Counted from the first letter of the stretch, positions 12,795-23,739 are shown. The stretch is 64,000 bases of DNA from Halichoerus grypus (GCF_964656455.1 NC_135718.1:22518449-22582448), one strand, 5' to 3'. A program made the numbers and translations. The notes: generated by a model not told the origin, from the sequence alone.

Positions 12795-13030
12795 AGATAG
12801 TTGTTAAGAGCATGGCCTGCGAAGCCATCAGCTCTGGGTTAAAATTCCAGGTCTGCCACTTACTCTCTGTGTGACCTTAGGTGGCATGACCTTGGAAAAG
12901 TCACTTTACCCGGATGAGCCTCGGTTTCCTCATACGTGAAAAAGAATAGGTTATACTTAGCCAAGAGGATTGCTACAAAGATTAAATGAGATCGAGTATT
13001 TAAGAGCATGGGCGCTATGCCTACCATAAA
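12795..13030 (+). repeat. MIR
   Basis: It shows 'gttaagagcatggcctg', 'ggtctgccacttactctctg', 'tgtgaccttagg', 'cggtttcctcatacgtg', then 'aagattaaatgagat'. This is a well-preserved 5' and core part of MIR. Confidence 0.9.
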
Positions 13031-13379
13031 ATTAAAGTAGCCCTATGTACGTATCATTTACCGAGCAGCAGAACTGAAAGCACCAGACTGTAACTCTAGG
13101 CAATGGCGAGCTACCACTAACCTACCTTAGAGGAAATAAGAAGCTTCCATCAAACTTAGAATACAACCACCATACCATGAGGGGCATAGATATATTGCTT
13201 TTCTGTCCCATAGTCCAGGGAGTCATTATACTTAAGCATTACCCCCTTCCCCCATCCTCACCCTCTCTTTTCTCCAAGACAAGTGCTTAAGCTGAATTTG
13301 ACAGTCTGCATTTTTTTAAGTAAACAAATATATCCTGTCTCAAATTGATGTATTTTTCAGCCATGTCAATTTTTCCCAG

Positions 13380-13526
13380 GTAGCAGGGATAAAGGGAATG
13401 TTCTTGGCTAACAAGAAGATTGACAACCAAGTGAAGACTTTCATCACGTATAACAAAGGCCGAGACTGGCGTTTGCTGCAGGCGCCGGACACGGATCTAA
13501 GGGGGGACCCTGTGCACTGCTTACTG
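13380..13526 (+). CDS. SORCS1: SORCS1 coding exon (block exon 2): VPS10 propeller with Asp box
   Basis: This exon is 147 nt, 49 codons, phase 0 at both ends. It begins VAGIKGMFLANKKIDNQ and ends GDPVHCLL. The acceptor is TTTTTCCCAG and the donor is GTGAGT. It carries an Asp-box-like blade motif, TYNKGRDW, at 13446-13469. The Asp box is a propeller hairpin with the pattern S/T-x-D/N-x-G-x-x-W. A cysteine near the exon end (VHC) is followed three residues into the next exon by another (PYC), which could pair. Junction with the next exon reads LLPYCSLHL, as expected for SORCS1. The codon frame is open throughout, so there is no sign of decay. Confidence 0.96.
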
Positions 13527-14046
13527 GTGAGTTTTCACATTGGAGAAGAATGTTCTGCACAGCGGAAGGCTGGAAGTGGATATTAAACAGGCATATGAAG
13601 TGGGTTCCAGGGCTCGTTGTTCAGTTGGTGAGCAAAAGGGCACAGGGCTGGGCATGAAGGCACCACGCTGCCTTACATGCTGGGCCAGAGAGGTAAGAGG
13701 GCATGAGTGGGTTCCTTGCTCACGTCAAGGATTCTGAGTTGTGACCAAGTTCTGTTGAGAACCTCAAATTGTAGTTTCAGGGAGAATGTGATAGTTTCCT
13801 TATATGGTGGGGATATACACCTTTACTTTCCCATGAATGGCTTGTTACATATCCAAGGATGCATAAATTCAGCTACAGAACTGATGAACTGAAAGGAGAA
13901 TTTTGTAGATGTGTTTTCCAGCAAAGGTGTTTAGTCATATTTTCAGAAGAGTTTATGACTCAAACAAGGGTAAGAAGCACTGATCTAAACCCTCTTTTGT
14001 ACTCTTTGTAATATGTTCTGTTCATCTATGTCTCATTCCGTGAAGC

Positions 14047-14263
14047 TGGGGTTGGTAAACTATATGGCCTGTGGGGCCAATATGGCCCACCAGTTGTTCT
14101 TCTGAATAAAGTTTTACTAGAACACAGTCATGTTTAGTTATAGACCCACTGTGGCTGCTTTTGCTCTACACGGCAGAACTGAGTAGTCACAGCAGGAACT
14201 GTATGGTCTATAAAGCCTACGGCATTTATTATCTGGCCCTTTAAAAAAGGTTTACTGTCCCCT
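14047..14263 (+). mobile_element. hAT-type nonautonomous DNA transposon
   Basis: It begins GGGGTTGGTAAAC and ends with the near-inverse GTTTACTGTCCCC (10 of 13 positions agree when reversed). Internal landmarks are 'aataaagttttactagaaca', 'ggctgcttttgctctaca' and 'tattatctggccctttaaaa'. The family is common in eutherians. I recognise the wording but am unsure of its RepeatMasker name. Confidence 0.75.
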
Positions 14264-14382
14264 CCTTTGAAGCATGGTGTCCTTTTAGTTGTCTAACCTT
14301 TGGACACTGAGTAGATAGATGAGCATGAATTTATCTGTGTATTTGATTATATGAAGGTGTCTTAGGTGTTATATCTTAGGTG

Positions 14383-14439
14383 TTATGTCTTAGGCCCTGT
14401 ATTCACCATTATTTCTCTTAAAATGTGTTTGTTGACTGT
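14383..14439 (+). repeat. Local duplicate of segments at 16324-16365 and 16512-16528
   Basis: Positions 14383-14424 match 16324-16365 over 42 bp with one mismatch. Positions 14423-14439 match 16512-16528 exactly. The second partner sits inside an L2 copy. Confidence 0.85.
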
Positions 14440-14703
14440 AGAGTTTACAGTCTACTTGAAAGAGACTAGATGAATAAATGCAAGATGAGAGGGTCACATC
14501 TCACTCCTCATCGTCGCTCTGGTGCTGGCCCATGCTTGACGCATGCATAGATACTGACTGATGCAGAGGAGGGGAGGAAGAGATTGATAATTGCAAAACA
14601 AAGTGTACTTAAGTGCTAATTCCTCTGAAACAGTTTATAAAAAGGAGAGATCAGTATATAAACAGGGGAGACTTCATTTTAGTATGAAGGGTTTGGTTGT
14701 GTG

Positions 14704-14706
<3 letters not shown>

Positions 14707-14747
<41 letters not shown>
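14707..14747 (+). repeat. (CA)n microsatellite
   Basis: About 20 uninterrupted CA units, likely polymorphic. Confidence 0.95.
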
Positions 14748-15402
14748 AGTGTTTGCAGTCTTCATACAATTCTGACCTTGATGTTATCCACACTCAGCTT
14801 GCTTTGTCCCATCAAGTCTGAACAGTCCCTTTGCAGGTTCATCTCATACCGCTGTGGGCGGGTCACCCTCCTACCCAAGAAGATGCCAGCAGCCGTGGCT
14901 TGACCTAATTAGTTGCAAAGGATATCATGGTTGTCACTGTGCATCAGCAAAGCAGTCTAAAATTCAGCCTCCCACTCAGCTTCTACCCTTATTACTGGCA
15001 ACTTACAGGGGGAGAAAAGCCAGTTGTTATCATAAGTGCACAAAGCCAGTGACAGAGTAAGGAAATGTAACAGTTATTTATTGAATACCTACTCTGTACA
15101 AGGCACTGTTCAGTAGCATTTTAAAAAACAGAGCCACCTTCCTAGTTTTACTCTTCCAAGTTGCGGCATCATGGTACTTAGCCAGAGAAGCATGGGATGC
15201 ACCAGTGCCTCAGTATAGTCCTCCTTCCCACCATGCACTTTGGAGATTAAATGCCCATGAGACAGAATTAACCGAAGCACCTGAAGAGGCTTGCCTGTGA
15301 TCACTCTGGCGTCATAAATGGGTTGTGACAAATGCCTCTGACACACAGAGCACTTAGTGAAGTGCTTCATACTCCACCTCCAGCCCAGTTTTAGGAAGTC
15401 TT

Positions 15403-15582
15403 TTTATTTTTTTTAAGATTTTATTTATTTGAGATAGAGCATGAGTGGGGGGAAGGGCAGAGGGAGATGGAGAAGCAGACTCCCTGCTGAGCGGAGACCT
15501 GGACTTGGGGCTTGATCCCAGGACCCTGGGATCATGACCCAAGCTGAAGGCAGACACTTAACCGACTGAGCCACCCACGCAC
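15403..15582 (-). mobile_element. Can-SINE
   Basis: A T-rich start and AAGATTTTATTTATTTGAGA lead to a head ending GAGCCACCCACGC. The flanks are TTAGGAAGTCTT (15391-15402) and TTAGGAAGGCTT (15583-15594), a 12-bp duplication with one mismatch. The body is more diverged than the copy at 9293. Confidence 0.92.
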
Positions 15583-15639
15583 TTAGGAAGGCTTACTGCC
15601 ATGCCTCTAAAATATAAATGCAGTATCAGCTTGCTTACC

Positions 15640-15766
15640 CATCTCCACTGGGACTGTCCTAATCCAAGCCACCATCATTTCTCACCTGCCCTACGGTGAT
15701 GGGCTCCCAACTGGTCCTCCTGTCTCTACCTGGCAATCTCTTCTCCACACAGCAACCAATGAGATC
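15640..15766 (+). repeat. L2 3' region, left half (split)
   Basis: It contains 'gggctcccaactggtcctcc' and 'cttctccacacagcaacca', typical L2 3'-end wording. The element continues at 16085 after an L1 insertion. Confidence 0.75.
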
Positions 15767-16080
15767 TTTTCTTTTGTAATCTAACTTTACTGAGTAAAAC
15801 ATACATAAAAAAGTACCCGTTTTAAGAGTATAGTTCGACAAATCTTGACAAGTGTAGATACCTATGTGACCATTACCACAGTAAAGATAGAACATTTTCA
15901 TCACCCTCAAAAATTCCTTTGTGCCCTTCACAGTCATTTTCCACTCCCCCCGGCCCTAGACAACCACAAATCTGCTTTTCTTTACTATAGATTAGATTTA
16001 TCTTTTCTCAAATTTTATGTATTAAATGTATTTTTATGTGTAAAAAGATTTATCTTTTCTCAAATTTTATGTATTGAATG
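15767..16080 (-). mobile_element. Old L1 3' fragment inserted in an L2
   Basis: The wording is of an old L1 3' UTR read on the minus strand: 'ctttactgagtaaaacatac', 'agaacattttcatcaccctc', 'ccctagacaaccacaaatct'. The short repeat AATGAGATC occurs at both edges (15758-15766 and 16077-16085), consistent with a target duplication inside the L2. Its last part carries a 35-bp unit repeated at a 52-bp period. Confidence 0.75.
15994..16080 (+). repeat. Partial tandem duplication, 35-bp unit at 52-bp period
   Basis: The segments 15994-16028 and 16046-16080 agree at 34 of 35 positions (one A/G difference). They lie at the 5' edge of the minus-strand L1 fragment. Confidence 0.9.
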
Positions 16081-16084
16081 AGAT

Positions 16085-16625
16085 CGACTTGACCTTTAAA
16101 AATTCAGATCTTATCCCTCCTTTACTTGAAGTTTCGAATAACTTTCTAACTCAGGTAGAATAAAGTTCCAGTACTTCACCATGGCCTGTGAGGTCTCATA
16201 GGGTCCGGCTCCTGTCTGCTTCCCCAGCCAGCTGTCCAGCCTCTGTCCCCCCGCCCTTCCTCACGTGGGCTACCCTGGGAGAGGACAGCACCTCTTTCCA
16301 TACCTTGAGCTCACCATGCTTCTTTATGTCTTAGGCCCTGTATTCACCATTATCTCTCTTAAAATCCCGTTTCCCGAGTCTGGCTTTTTCTTGGCTTTCA
16401 GATTCTTGCTTGATTACCTTAATCTCAGAGGCTTTCTTACGCTTTCTCAAAGGTGGTGCTTGGCCCAACTCTTTTTTACCCATGACCCTTCTCGTTCTCT
16501 GAAATCAGTGCATGTGTTTGTTGACTGTCTTTTCTACCTCCCTCTGCTAAAATGTAACCAGCATGAGTATAGGAACTGTGGCTGTCTCTCTGGCCACTCC
16601 AGAGAATCAGCTCAAGGATAACCAC
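16085..16625 (+). repeat. L2 3' region, right half
   Basis: Wording in L2 order: 'tagaataaagttccagtact', 'accatggcctgtgaggtctc', 'ggtccggctcctgtctgctt', 'tttgttgactgtcttttcta', then 'ccagcatgagtataggaact'. It completes the copy begun at 15640. Confidence 0.75.
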
Positions 16626-18097
16626 GTGGGAGGTGTTCAGCATGTGTTGTTGTTATGGGTATCGTTTGTCTGAAGTCGAAGCTCCATTGACAGGTGGTGT
16701 TGGAGTTTCACATTCAGACTTGAGTGGAAACTTTCCCTTGCCACTGACAGCCACACTGAGGGATCTGTCATAATAGCCATCTCTGAAGCTCAGAGGCTCA
16801 GGTTGACCCTACAGTTAACAAAATCAGTAGGCTCATTAAGATCCAGCAAAGATGAATTAATGGGCTCTGGATGTGTGGCACCCAGGAGTCTTTTGGCCTG
16901 CCTCCCTCATTAACCTTGTTTGATGTAGTTTCAGTCTGAGTTTTAGAAAACAGGCTGAGGAAATGAAATGGCAAAGGGAGTGGAGGGCAGGGACCAAAAT
17001 CACTTATAAAAATCTGCCAAAGGCACAAAATAGGAAAGAAAATCTTTGAGCTACAGGAGACCCGGACCGTTAAAAACCTTCTTTAGGCTTGGGAGCTGGT
17101 GGCAGAGAGGAGATAAAAAGTGCTTTTAGATTGTGAGTACTTGGAAAGTGACAGTGTCCCCGAAAGCACAGCCTAGTGATTAGAAAGGAGATTTTCCAGC
17201 AGGGCTGTTACAAATGTGGAACAAGTTCAGAATTACAGCCCCAAATGGAATGTCCCTGGTAAAATGCATTCTATAGAAATAACACATCCAGAGTAATTTG
17301 CAGCTGTATTTTTAGGACTTTTAGACTGATTGCCCGGAGGGCTCAGCTAGGATTTCTTTTTCTCTGAAGAGTGCATTGTACAGTTAGATGGGGTATTACA
17401 GGTCATGGTCCACCTGCCTCCAAAGCCTCAGGATTGGGCTCCCAAGAGGTGAGATGTGAGCTGAGCCTGTGACAAATGCTTTGGGTCCCTAGGGAAAGCA
17501 TAGTGTTCTGTGGAGAGAAGCCGTGACTTCTTTATGGATTCAGTTGACAGTTCTCTGTTGGAGCTAAGCGGCCAGCTACCCCAGGAGATTCTTGACTCTG
17601 CTTTCCATTCCTTTGCACAGGCTGTAACACCGCATGTTATGTTGGATTGGAGTGGAGCTGAATCTCCTCTTGGCCCAGAGCCCTCTCTCTTCTTTGCCAT
17701 TGACTCTTTACTAAAAATCTAATGGATTTCTAGTTCCAATTCAGGATCATAAACAGCGCAAGTGTGTGTGTTCAGGGAGTGGATTTGGAGGATACTATTT
17801 AAGACTTTAGCTGCTGCCTTATTATTTATAAAAGGTGCGATTTGGCTTTTCAGTGTAATACTCAGATTAGGAGCCCTAGGGATAAGAGTACTATGAAGAC
17901 GAGACCTAAAGGCTGTTAGTACAGAGGTTGGGGAAAAGAGAAAGTGGAATGAGAAGCTGATTGATTCTCAAATATATCTAACAGTATTTTTAAGTTGATT
18001 TAATTCATGTTGGAGGGCATGTCTCCTATCATATAGTAATTCTCCATTGGCCATCCACAGTGCTAAGAAGACAGTAGCTAATTAATGGATCAATTAA

Positions 18098-18200
18098 ATC
18101 CAACAAACATTTATTGAACACTAGCAATGGCCAAAGGATTTCGCTGGTTAAAATAAGAAATAAAAGAATAAGGCAAAAGAAAGGTCATTGGGACCTAGAG
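18098..18200 (-). repeat. L2/MIR-type fragment (weak)
   Basis: It begins 'ccaacaaacatttattgaac', the shared L2/MIR 3' wording in reverse. The remainder is too decayed to place. Confidence 0.4.
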
Positions 18201-20139
18201 GTCCATGATGGGCTTCAGGAGTCTGTGAGCTCCCTGAAATTGAACACAGAACTCTGTGTGCATTTGCCTTTGTGTATTTTTTCTTGGGATAGTGTCCTTA
18301 ATTTGCCTCAGATCCTCAAACTCTAAACCTGATCCTGAAAAGATGAAAGACGAGAGATCTAGATGCTGCTAGGATTGACCAGTTGATGATATGCCATGCC
18401 CTGTGACTATGGGTGAAGACACAAAGGGCAATTTCCAAACTGTAAAGTCAGCTGCTAGGTCATGGTGGTCTCAGTGTACAGAGCTGTATCTTCTTAATGT
18501 GCAAAGATAAGGGGAATAGGAAGATGCCCTTGGGACAAAGTGTACTTTGACTCTACTGAGTTGCAGAGAACTCTGGAAAGATACTCACATATTTACGACA
18601 TGGTTAGTAATGGGAGAAAAGAGGACGAGAAGGCTGGAGAGAGGGCAGGAAAGGAGAAAGGAGAGGTAAACCAAGTGCCCCCTGCCCGGGCACAATGTGC
18701 ATAATTAGAGAGCCTTGTCCGGTGTCCTGCAGGAACTGGCAGTGGCTTGATAGCCATTCTAATAAACCTCTCTATTAATTTTTGGTGACTTAACTTTGAC
18801 AGATGTCCAAAACTGGTCAGGTACAAAAGTTTAACTTCAAAAAGTAAAGATGAATCACTTAACATTGTTTTTCTTTGAGCATTGATGTAGACAATATAAC
18901 TTCCTTGAAAAAAATGGAAGAAGGGGGATAAAAAGCCACGGAATATTCTCCTCATACCAGCTGGGGGCAATCCAGTACTGCAAATGTGAGAGTGGAAAAA
19001 AAGTGCACCAAAAAGAACACTTCTAATGTGGCTGCTACAGCCTGAGCTGGTATCTTTCCTTCTCAAATTAATTTATTTCAAGCCTCTGAAAGCCCTAGCC
19101 ACAGAGCAGTACCAAGATGGCCGATTGAAAATGCCCTTTCCTTTGTAATGGCAAGTGCCCTGTCTCAAATAACCCTTGAGCAGGTCAGATGGCAACTGAG
19201 CTTCGCAGTCTTCGAGACTGTTGGCTGATGAAGTATGTGGCAAGCATCTGGCTCAGGATGGCAGACTGGGTGATCCCTTAGCCACGGATGTTCTGCTCTG
19301 TTGGGTGACACAAAAGGACTTACAGGAAGCCCACATGACTAGGCTAATCCCCGAGGAGTTCTGGACTTCTTGGAATGCCATGGAGATACTCAACATTAAT
19401 CTGATGATGTGGTTTATACATTAGCCCAACGTACTTCTGGCATTGTTCTGAGTCAAATAGCCAACAAAGGTCTATCAGGTCCTCACTTATATAAAGCATT
19501 GCTTGATACTTTAAGCGTTTATTGACTTACCTCTTTTAGATTCTATGCCAGGGTCCACAGAAGACTCAAAGTGTAGTACTTGGTGTTTTCTCTTTATTTG
19601 TAGAGTTTATCTCTTAGGGAGATAAAACTGTACATACCTCAAATAGATAATATGAGATTGCACATGGTCAAATAAACCATTGTAAATCAGAGAAGGAGAG
19701 ATCCCGATAGGCTGCAGCTGTCAGGAAAACTTTCATGGAGGCACGGTTTGCCATCTCTGCTTTTTCCTGTCTTAGCATCTGAGTGCAGCACAGGCCTGTC
19801 CGGAACATCCACAACCTACAACCCTACCCATTCTCATCTTCCTCTCAGACAAAAGGAAGCCAAACATTTGGGTCCCACTGATTCTTTTTATAGGGGCAGT
19901 CTTCCTTACTCTTATGAAACATTGTAAAGTAAAAATGCCTTTTTTGAAAGCCTTCCATGCAATTTTCAGGCAAAACCCATTATTTATGAAGATCATTATC
20001 CCTTGAGAGTTTACTCTGCGTTGGCAGTAAGGAAAGGCCTTGTTGCAATCCACTGTTTTACTTTACCAGTATTTTGGCTGCTTTTATTCCTGCGCTTCAT
20101 TTTTAGTTTGCCGTTTACGCTATCCCATATAAATTTAAT

Positions 20140-20219
20140 CAATGTATCTCTGTGGCTCTCTGAATATCTGCTGGCTGAGACTTACAGAGCAAAATGAAAG
20201 TAATAACAGAGATACATTG
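20140..20219 (+). repeat. 14-bp perfect inverted repeat
   Basis: CAATGTATCTCTGT at 20140-20153 is the exact reverse complement of ACAGAGATACATTG at 20206-20219, with 52 bp between. Confidence 0.9.
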
Positions 20220-20644
20220 GTGATTCCGAAAACTCAAGTCGATAAGATTAGAAAATAATCTTTCTGAGAGATGAAAAGAGATGTAGCTTCAGACACAAAC
20301 TTGTAGTTTTTGACAACTCAGTACCAGAACTGTTTTAAATGAAATTCGTATAAGATTTATTATCCTGTATTTGAAAACTGTTGGTATCTTAATCCGAGAA
20401 TTTGATCGAGATTTTTATACGTAGATAATAAGTCCCTTAAATTTTCATTTGAATTGTTATTAGTAGTGCATTTTGTCTACAAGCATGACTTTTATATTGA
20501 ATAATACTGATTCTGAGAATACCCTGACATGGGTACTCTGTTGATTGCCTGATAGATGTTAGGAAAGTTTCACATGTCATACAGTTTCTTCTGGACAGAT
20601 GAGACCAAGGTCTCCAATGGACAGTGGCCAAGAGGTGCCAGCTG

Positions 20645-21092
20645 ACTTCTTCAGATCCTTCCCAGATGGAGCAAATCTTCTTCCTATCTTTATATCCAAT
20701 TTTTCCTCCTCTGTCTTACCTGGCTCAACTCTTCTGCTTCTTTTCTTTGTTACTGATATCACTCAGGCCTGAAATGTTCTTTATCTTCCTGAACATCTCA
20801 CCTGCAGTTCATACCTTACCCATCTTTGCCTCAGGCACCATTTTCTCCTTAAAGCCTTCCTTGATCCAAAGTTGGACATAGTCATGTCAGCCTCTAGAAC
20901 TTCATGTTTCATCTTTACTGATCTTATGGCTGTTACACTAGTCTCTCTTTATGGTAATCAATAGAAAGATCTTAATTTTTTTTTTAAATTACCCCATAAT
21001 GGCAGAGACCAAATTTTAGTCAATATAAGTCTTTCATAAGCTACACCTAGTGCTTTACAGATAGAGTACTAACATATTTGTTGAATGGCCAA
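20645..21092 (+). repeat. L2 3' end
   Basis: It has the L2 3' order: 'ccttacccatctttgcctca', 'ttaaagccttccttgatcca', 'ccataatggcagagaccaaa', then the end 'catatttgttgaatggcc'. Confidence 0.75.
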
Positions 21093-21321
21093 ATGGCAAT
21101 CAAGGCAGTAGATCAGACCTAAAATGAAGATGCTCCCTCCTTCTGCAGTTTGGTATCTGTCTTATACTTAGTGGACACCAGATATCTGTGGAATAGAAGA
21201 TGAGTGCATGAATGAATGGCTGGATGGGATGGGTGGAAGAATGCATGGATGCTCTGAATCTGGACTTAAAATGACCATTTAGATTATATGTGTTTATGAC
21301 CCTCATTTCTCCTCTTCTCAG

Positions 21322-21424
21322 CCCTATTGCTCACTACACCTTCACCTTAAGGTCTCCGAGAATCCCTACACATCAGGGATCATTGCCAGCCGAGACACAG
21401 CTCCCAGCATCATAGTGGCTTCAG
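21322..21424 (+). CDS. SORCS1: SORCS1 coding exon (block exon 3): VPS10 propeller
   Basis: This exon is 103 nt, entering in phase 0 and leaving one base into a Gly codon. It encodes PYCSLHLHLKVSENPYTSG and then IIASRDTAPSIIVAS. The acceptor is CTTCTCAG and the donor is GTAAGA. The HLHLKVSENPY segment followed by the DTAPS turn is conserved across the SorCS group (SORCS3 has HLHLRWADNPY), and the exact wording is that of SORCS1. The split Gly codon is completed by block exon 4 after an intron of only 263 bp. Confidence 0.96.
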
Positions 21425-21687
21425 GTAAGAAGCTTGCCTGGTGGGCTTGCTGTTGCAAATTGTATTTATTTTAAGAAGCTAGATATCTGTGCTGGGAATT
21501 TAATGAGCAAGCAAAAATATTTTGCAAGTCACCTAAACCATTGACCCTGAACAACTATGCTGAAAAGCCCTGCTCACATACAGTGTTGACAGTCTCGGTC
21601 CATCTCGGGCAGCATAGATTGCCAGTAGAGCCCATTGTTAGCTTTTGCAAACAGCTCCTTTCACTAATGGTGACATGCTCTCTCTAG
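21425..21687 (+). other. SORCS1: SORCS1 short intron, 263 bp
   Basis: By far the shortest intron in the window. The donor is GTAAGA and the acceptor is CTCTCTCTAG. No repeat is visible inside it. Confidence 0.95.
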
Positions 21688-21764
21688 GTAATATAGGTTC
21701 TGAATTATCAGACAGCGACATCAGCATGTTTGTCTCTTCAGATGCAGGGAACACCTGGAGGCAG
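21688..21764 (+). CDS. SORCS1: SORCS1 coding exon (block exon 4): Asp-box exon
   Basis: This exon is 77 nt. It completes a Gly codon and then encodes NIGSELSDSDISMFVSS and onward to TWRQ, ending in phase 0. It carries a clear Asp box, SSDAGNTW, at 21735-21758, the signature beta-hairpin of VPS10 propeller blades. The acceptor CTCTCTCTAG is followed directly by GT, so the exon itself starts with GTAATA. The donor is GTAAGA. Reading CAG then GTAAGA as the donor keeps the frame into IFEEEH of the next exon. Confidence 0.96.
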
Positions 21765-23647
21765 GTAAGAAGGCATCCTGGGTCTCGTTGCTGCGGTTTA
21801 AATGACATAAACATTGTTCAGCTTGGTTAAATTCTGGGAACTCATTCGGCTATATGTAAATCCTAAAGCTCGTCAGTGTGTTTATTTTCCTTTTTGTTTT
21901 ATGAGAGTCTTAAATAAGTCTTTGAGTTTAGCAAATACTTATGCAATATGATTTTTTTGCCATTCAATAAAAATGACCCTTTTTTTCAGAGCCTCTATGT
22001 AAGAAAGTTTATAAGTGACAATGAAACCAAATTGGACCTGAATCCAATTGGACTGAATTTTTTTTCCCACAAAGAAAACCAGGATCCCAAAGAGGTTATT
22101 GTATAGGGAACACAGAGCCTGAAGGGTAGATTATATACCCAGCACAATTCAGTGTTGGCAACTCAGCTTCCATAAATTCCCCTTGCCTTGGAGTCAGAAT
22201 AGAGAGGAATGCAGTGATACAGAAACAGCCGTTACCCAGGTGGTATTTTGAAATGTTTAAATTTCACGTGCAGAAGACAGAGTAATAACCATCAGGGTGC
22301 ATATGTTTGGAAAGGTAGAAATGGAATCACTTTAAGCCAATGTGTTTAGCTTAAATGCTTCCTCTCTTTCTTCTGAATGAAAATTAGATACCCATAGCTT
22401 ATAAAACAGACATTTAATGAGGTTTAGCAATCATAACAAGATATGTGCCTAATGCATGGTTGTTACACTTCAATAAATATATTTTAATAACCTACTGACG
22501 TTTAATTATCATACAATAACTAGCAAGCACCATAAATTGAAATCTAATGCACAGGTAATCACACAGAAATGAGAACACTCTGCTTTAAATTTTAGACAGA
22601 GATGTCCATGTTATGGTCCAGTTACCATTTCCTAGCTTCAGACCCTTCGTAGGCCCTCCGTGTGATTCACATGGTTTGAGAAGAGCGAGGCGGAAAGAAA
22701 TTTGCTTAAGAAACCCCAGGGATATTGATCTTGGAGGTAGGTATGTAGGAACATGGACTATTAAGCTGCTTCTGGAGAACAGTTCAAGAGCCAGGATCCC
22801 ATTTTGTTTCTTCCAGCACCCCAAACCAAGCAGAGAGCTCTCACATCCATAGTCCTGGGATACCTCTTAGGTATAAGAGGTAAACAAGGGGGAAAATAAT
22901 TATGTCTGTAGTGTAGCCACAGACAAGGCAATACCAACAATGCAATTATGAGAAAACAGCACACATCTCGTATGGAGAGGACACAGAAATTGTTTGCGGC
23001 CCGTCTTCCCTGGACTTCAAGTTGATTTCTCCACATTTGGAGAAAAACCTAAAGGACACATGTACCCAAGTTGATTCCATTTTGATCAGAACTACTTTAG
23101 ACTTGATAGAGAATCTATGAATTGAACAAGAACAGCTTTCCTCTGTAATACTTGGAAACTGAAATAATTACCTCTGGACAGGGCAGTGTAATGCGACAAG
23201 TCCCAGCCCCGTGAGTCACTCTACGCATGGCCTTAGGCATGTTACATCTCTCTAAACCTGTCAAAATGAGAATATGGAGTAAAGTATCTCTAAGGTTTCT
23301 TCCTTCTAAAGATGTTACACAATAGCATGGTTACCCAGTATTCTGACATTGTCATCAGTGGGAATCAACAGAACTTACTGCAAAAAGATGGGAATATAAA
23401 CATGAATATGTAACTATTAATTCTTCAGATTTCTTTTGTGGCACACCTATAATCATTTTATCTAACTCCAATGGTATGTGCGGCCCACCTTGGGAAGCAT
23501 TGTTTATAACTATCTTTCCAAAGATTTTTGGGAAACCCTGTTCTATCACGGGAGGGATTTATCTCCTCAGATGAAGACTAATTCTCTGAACTCTGGGCGT
23601 GTGTGGGTGTAGATGTGTATCCATGTGGATGTGTTTCCCTCTTGCAG
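21765..23647 (+). other. SORCS1: SORCS1 intron, 1883 bp
   Basis: The donor is GTAAGA and the acceptor is CCCTCTTGCAG. A decayed MIR lies at about 23185-23310. I recognised nothing in the rest. Confidence 0.92.
23185..23310 (+). repeat. MIR fragment
   Basis: It reads 'gtgagtcactctacgcatgg', 'ccttaggcatgttacatctc', then 'aaacctgtcaaaatgagaat', the core to 3' part of MIR. Confidence 0.6.
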
Positions 23648-23739
23648 ATCTTTGAAGAAGAGCACAGTATTTTGTATCTGGATCAGGGTGGAGTCCTGGT
23701 TGCTATGAAGCACACGTCTCTCCCGATTCGACATCTCTG
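23648..23739 (+). CDS. SORCS1: SORCS1 coding exon (block exon 5): VPS10 propeller
   Basis: This exon is 92 nt, phase 0 in, leaving two bases (TG) of a Trp codon. It encodes IFEEEHSILYLDQGG and then VLVAMKHTSLPIRHL. The EEEHxxLYLDxGG segment is a hallmark of sortilin-family propellers. The acceptor is CTTGCAG. The donor is GTAAAA, the weakest-looking donor among the ten because of A at +5. Human SORCS1 as I remember it has HSVLYLDQGG, so the Ile here is a conservative change. Confidence 0.96.

Larger units (their letters stand above)
4711..13379 (+). other. SORCS1: SORCS1 intron, 8669 bp
   Basis: This is a GT-AG intron between block exons 1 and 2. It holds MIR copies at about 6090-6345, 7970-8205, 11700-11880 and 12795-13030, a young minus-strand Can-SINE at 9293-9507, a plus-strand Can-SINE at 11972-12164, and G-runs at about 5115-5137 and 12707-12716. 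The stretches 4711-6090, 6345-7970, 8205-9275 and 9524-11700 show no recognisable repeat or exon. The acceptor is TTTTTCCCAG. Confidence 0.9.
13527..21321 (+). other. SORCS1: SORCS1 intron, 7795 bp
   Basis: The donor is GTGAGT and the acceptor is CTTCTCAG. It holds a hAT-type fossil (14047-14263), a CA microsatellite, a minus Can-SINE (15403-15582), an L2 copy split by an old L1 3' fragment (15640-16625), an L2/MIR fragment near 18098-18200, and a second L2 (20645-21092). Unexplained stretches at 14750-15380, 16626-18090 and 18200-20640 showed no exon or recognised element. Confidence 0.9.

Noticed and set aside
14707..14747. CRISPR-like or other patterned array
   Set aside because: The regularly repeated tracts are dinucleotide microsatellites without spacers. 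The sequence is mammalian.
18593..19066. 157-codon open frame on the minus strand
   Set aside because: The composition is random-looking, no domain is recognisable, and it lies in intron sequence with no promoter or splice context. Frames of this size are expected by chance.
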